NCBI GenBank assembly: GCA_902363125.1
Contig: CABIZD010000009.1
Location: 1 to 64,000, forward strand
DNA: 64,000 nucleotides
Direction: 5' to 3'
DNA from: Coriobacteriaceae bacterium
GTDB lineage: Bacteria > Actinomycetota > Coriobacteriia > Coriobacteriales > Coriobacteriaceae
Made by a program: the position numbers and the translations under genes. The stretch's first letter is position 1. Every line of letters begins with the position of its first letter. Shown one piece after another: positions 63,992 to 64,000 of the stretch. Below the pieces are notes generated by a model. That model searched no databases. It was given only the letters and a program-made list of their open reading frames with translations, and was not told the origin of the DNA.

Positions 63992-64000
63992 TTGATTGAG

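Overview
The window is high-GC DNA with tightly packed operons. It has a monoderm-type Tad pilus locus without a secretin, a T-box in front of pheST, TTG/GTG starts with strong AGGAG ribosome sites, and several gene types common in Coriobacteriia. I read it as a chromosomal segment of a human-gut Collinsella or close relative. That assignment is inference from gene content and style, not from a database match.

Layout. 1-109 is the end of an IS3-family element whose transposase runs off the window. 144-3188 is an M16C zinc peptidase. 3.2-8.3 kb is a small accessory region: a long inverted repeat, GAGAGATAA repeats, an AlbA_2/Schlafen-type ATP-binding regulator, an HNH nuclease, a zinc-ribbon miniprotein, a DUF5710 protein and one unknown. 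tRNA-Val and a DMT transporter follow. 10-23.6 kb holds a DUF4012 membrane protein, glmM, an M32 carboxypeptidase, a T-box with pheST, an ECF nickel/cobalt transporter (cbiM-cbiQ-cbiO type) behind a NikR-like operator, and a phospholipase C-like protein. 23.7-29.8 kb holds pyk, a Ca2+-type P-ATPase with a structured leader, and rsgA. 30.0-39.6 kb is a Tad/Flp pilus operon (cpaB, tadZ, tadA, tadB, tadC, flp, pilin-like and TadE/G-like genes, DUF192). 39.7-40.2 kb is a toxin-antitoxin-like pair. 40.4-50.6 kb is mostly housekeeping: tRNA-Phe, a GH5 protein lacking its acid/base Glu, rsmI, metG, rsmA, tatD, tRNA-Leu, an SPFH protein, rlmH, proC and serS. 51.2-55.7 kb holds three identical tRNA-Arg(ACG) genes, a large unknown protein and tRNA-Ser(GCT). 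55.7-64 kb holds a D,D-carboxypeptidase divergent from a VanRS-like pair, pstB with a PhoBR-like pair, and the start of a capsule cluster (Wzz-like protein and BY-kinase).

Most striking observation. Five of the seven tRNA genes (Leu-CAG, three Arg-ACG, Ser-GCT) are followed by one or two copies of a ~190-bp unit. Each unit begins just after the tRNA terminator with an antisense copy of that tRNA's T-arm, continues through three hairpins, and ends with a fresh sense copy of that same tRNA's 3' tail plus a second terminator. The core is homologous between tRNA families, while the flanks match the host tRNA. Loops and one stem covary between the Arg and Ser versions. I know of no described element with this layout. 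It also explains a set of spurious small ORFs in this region.
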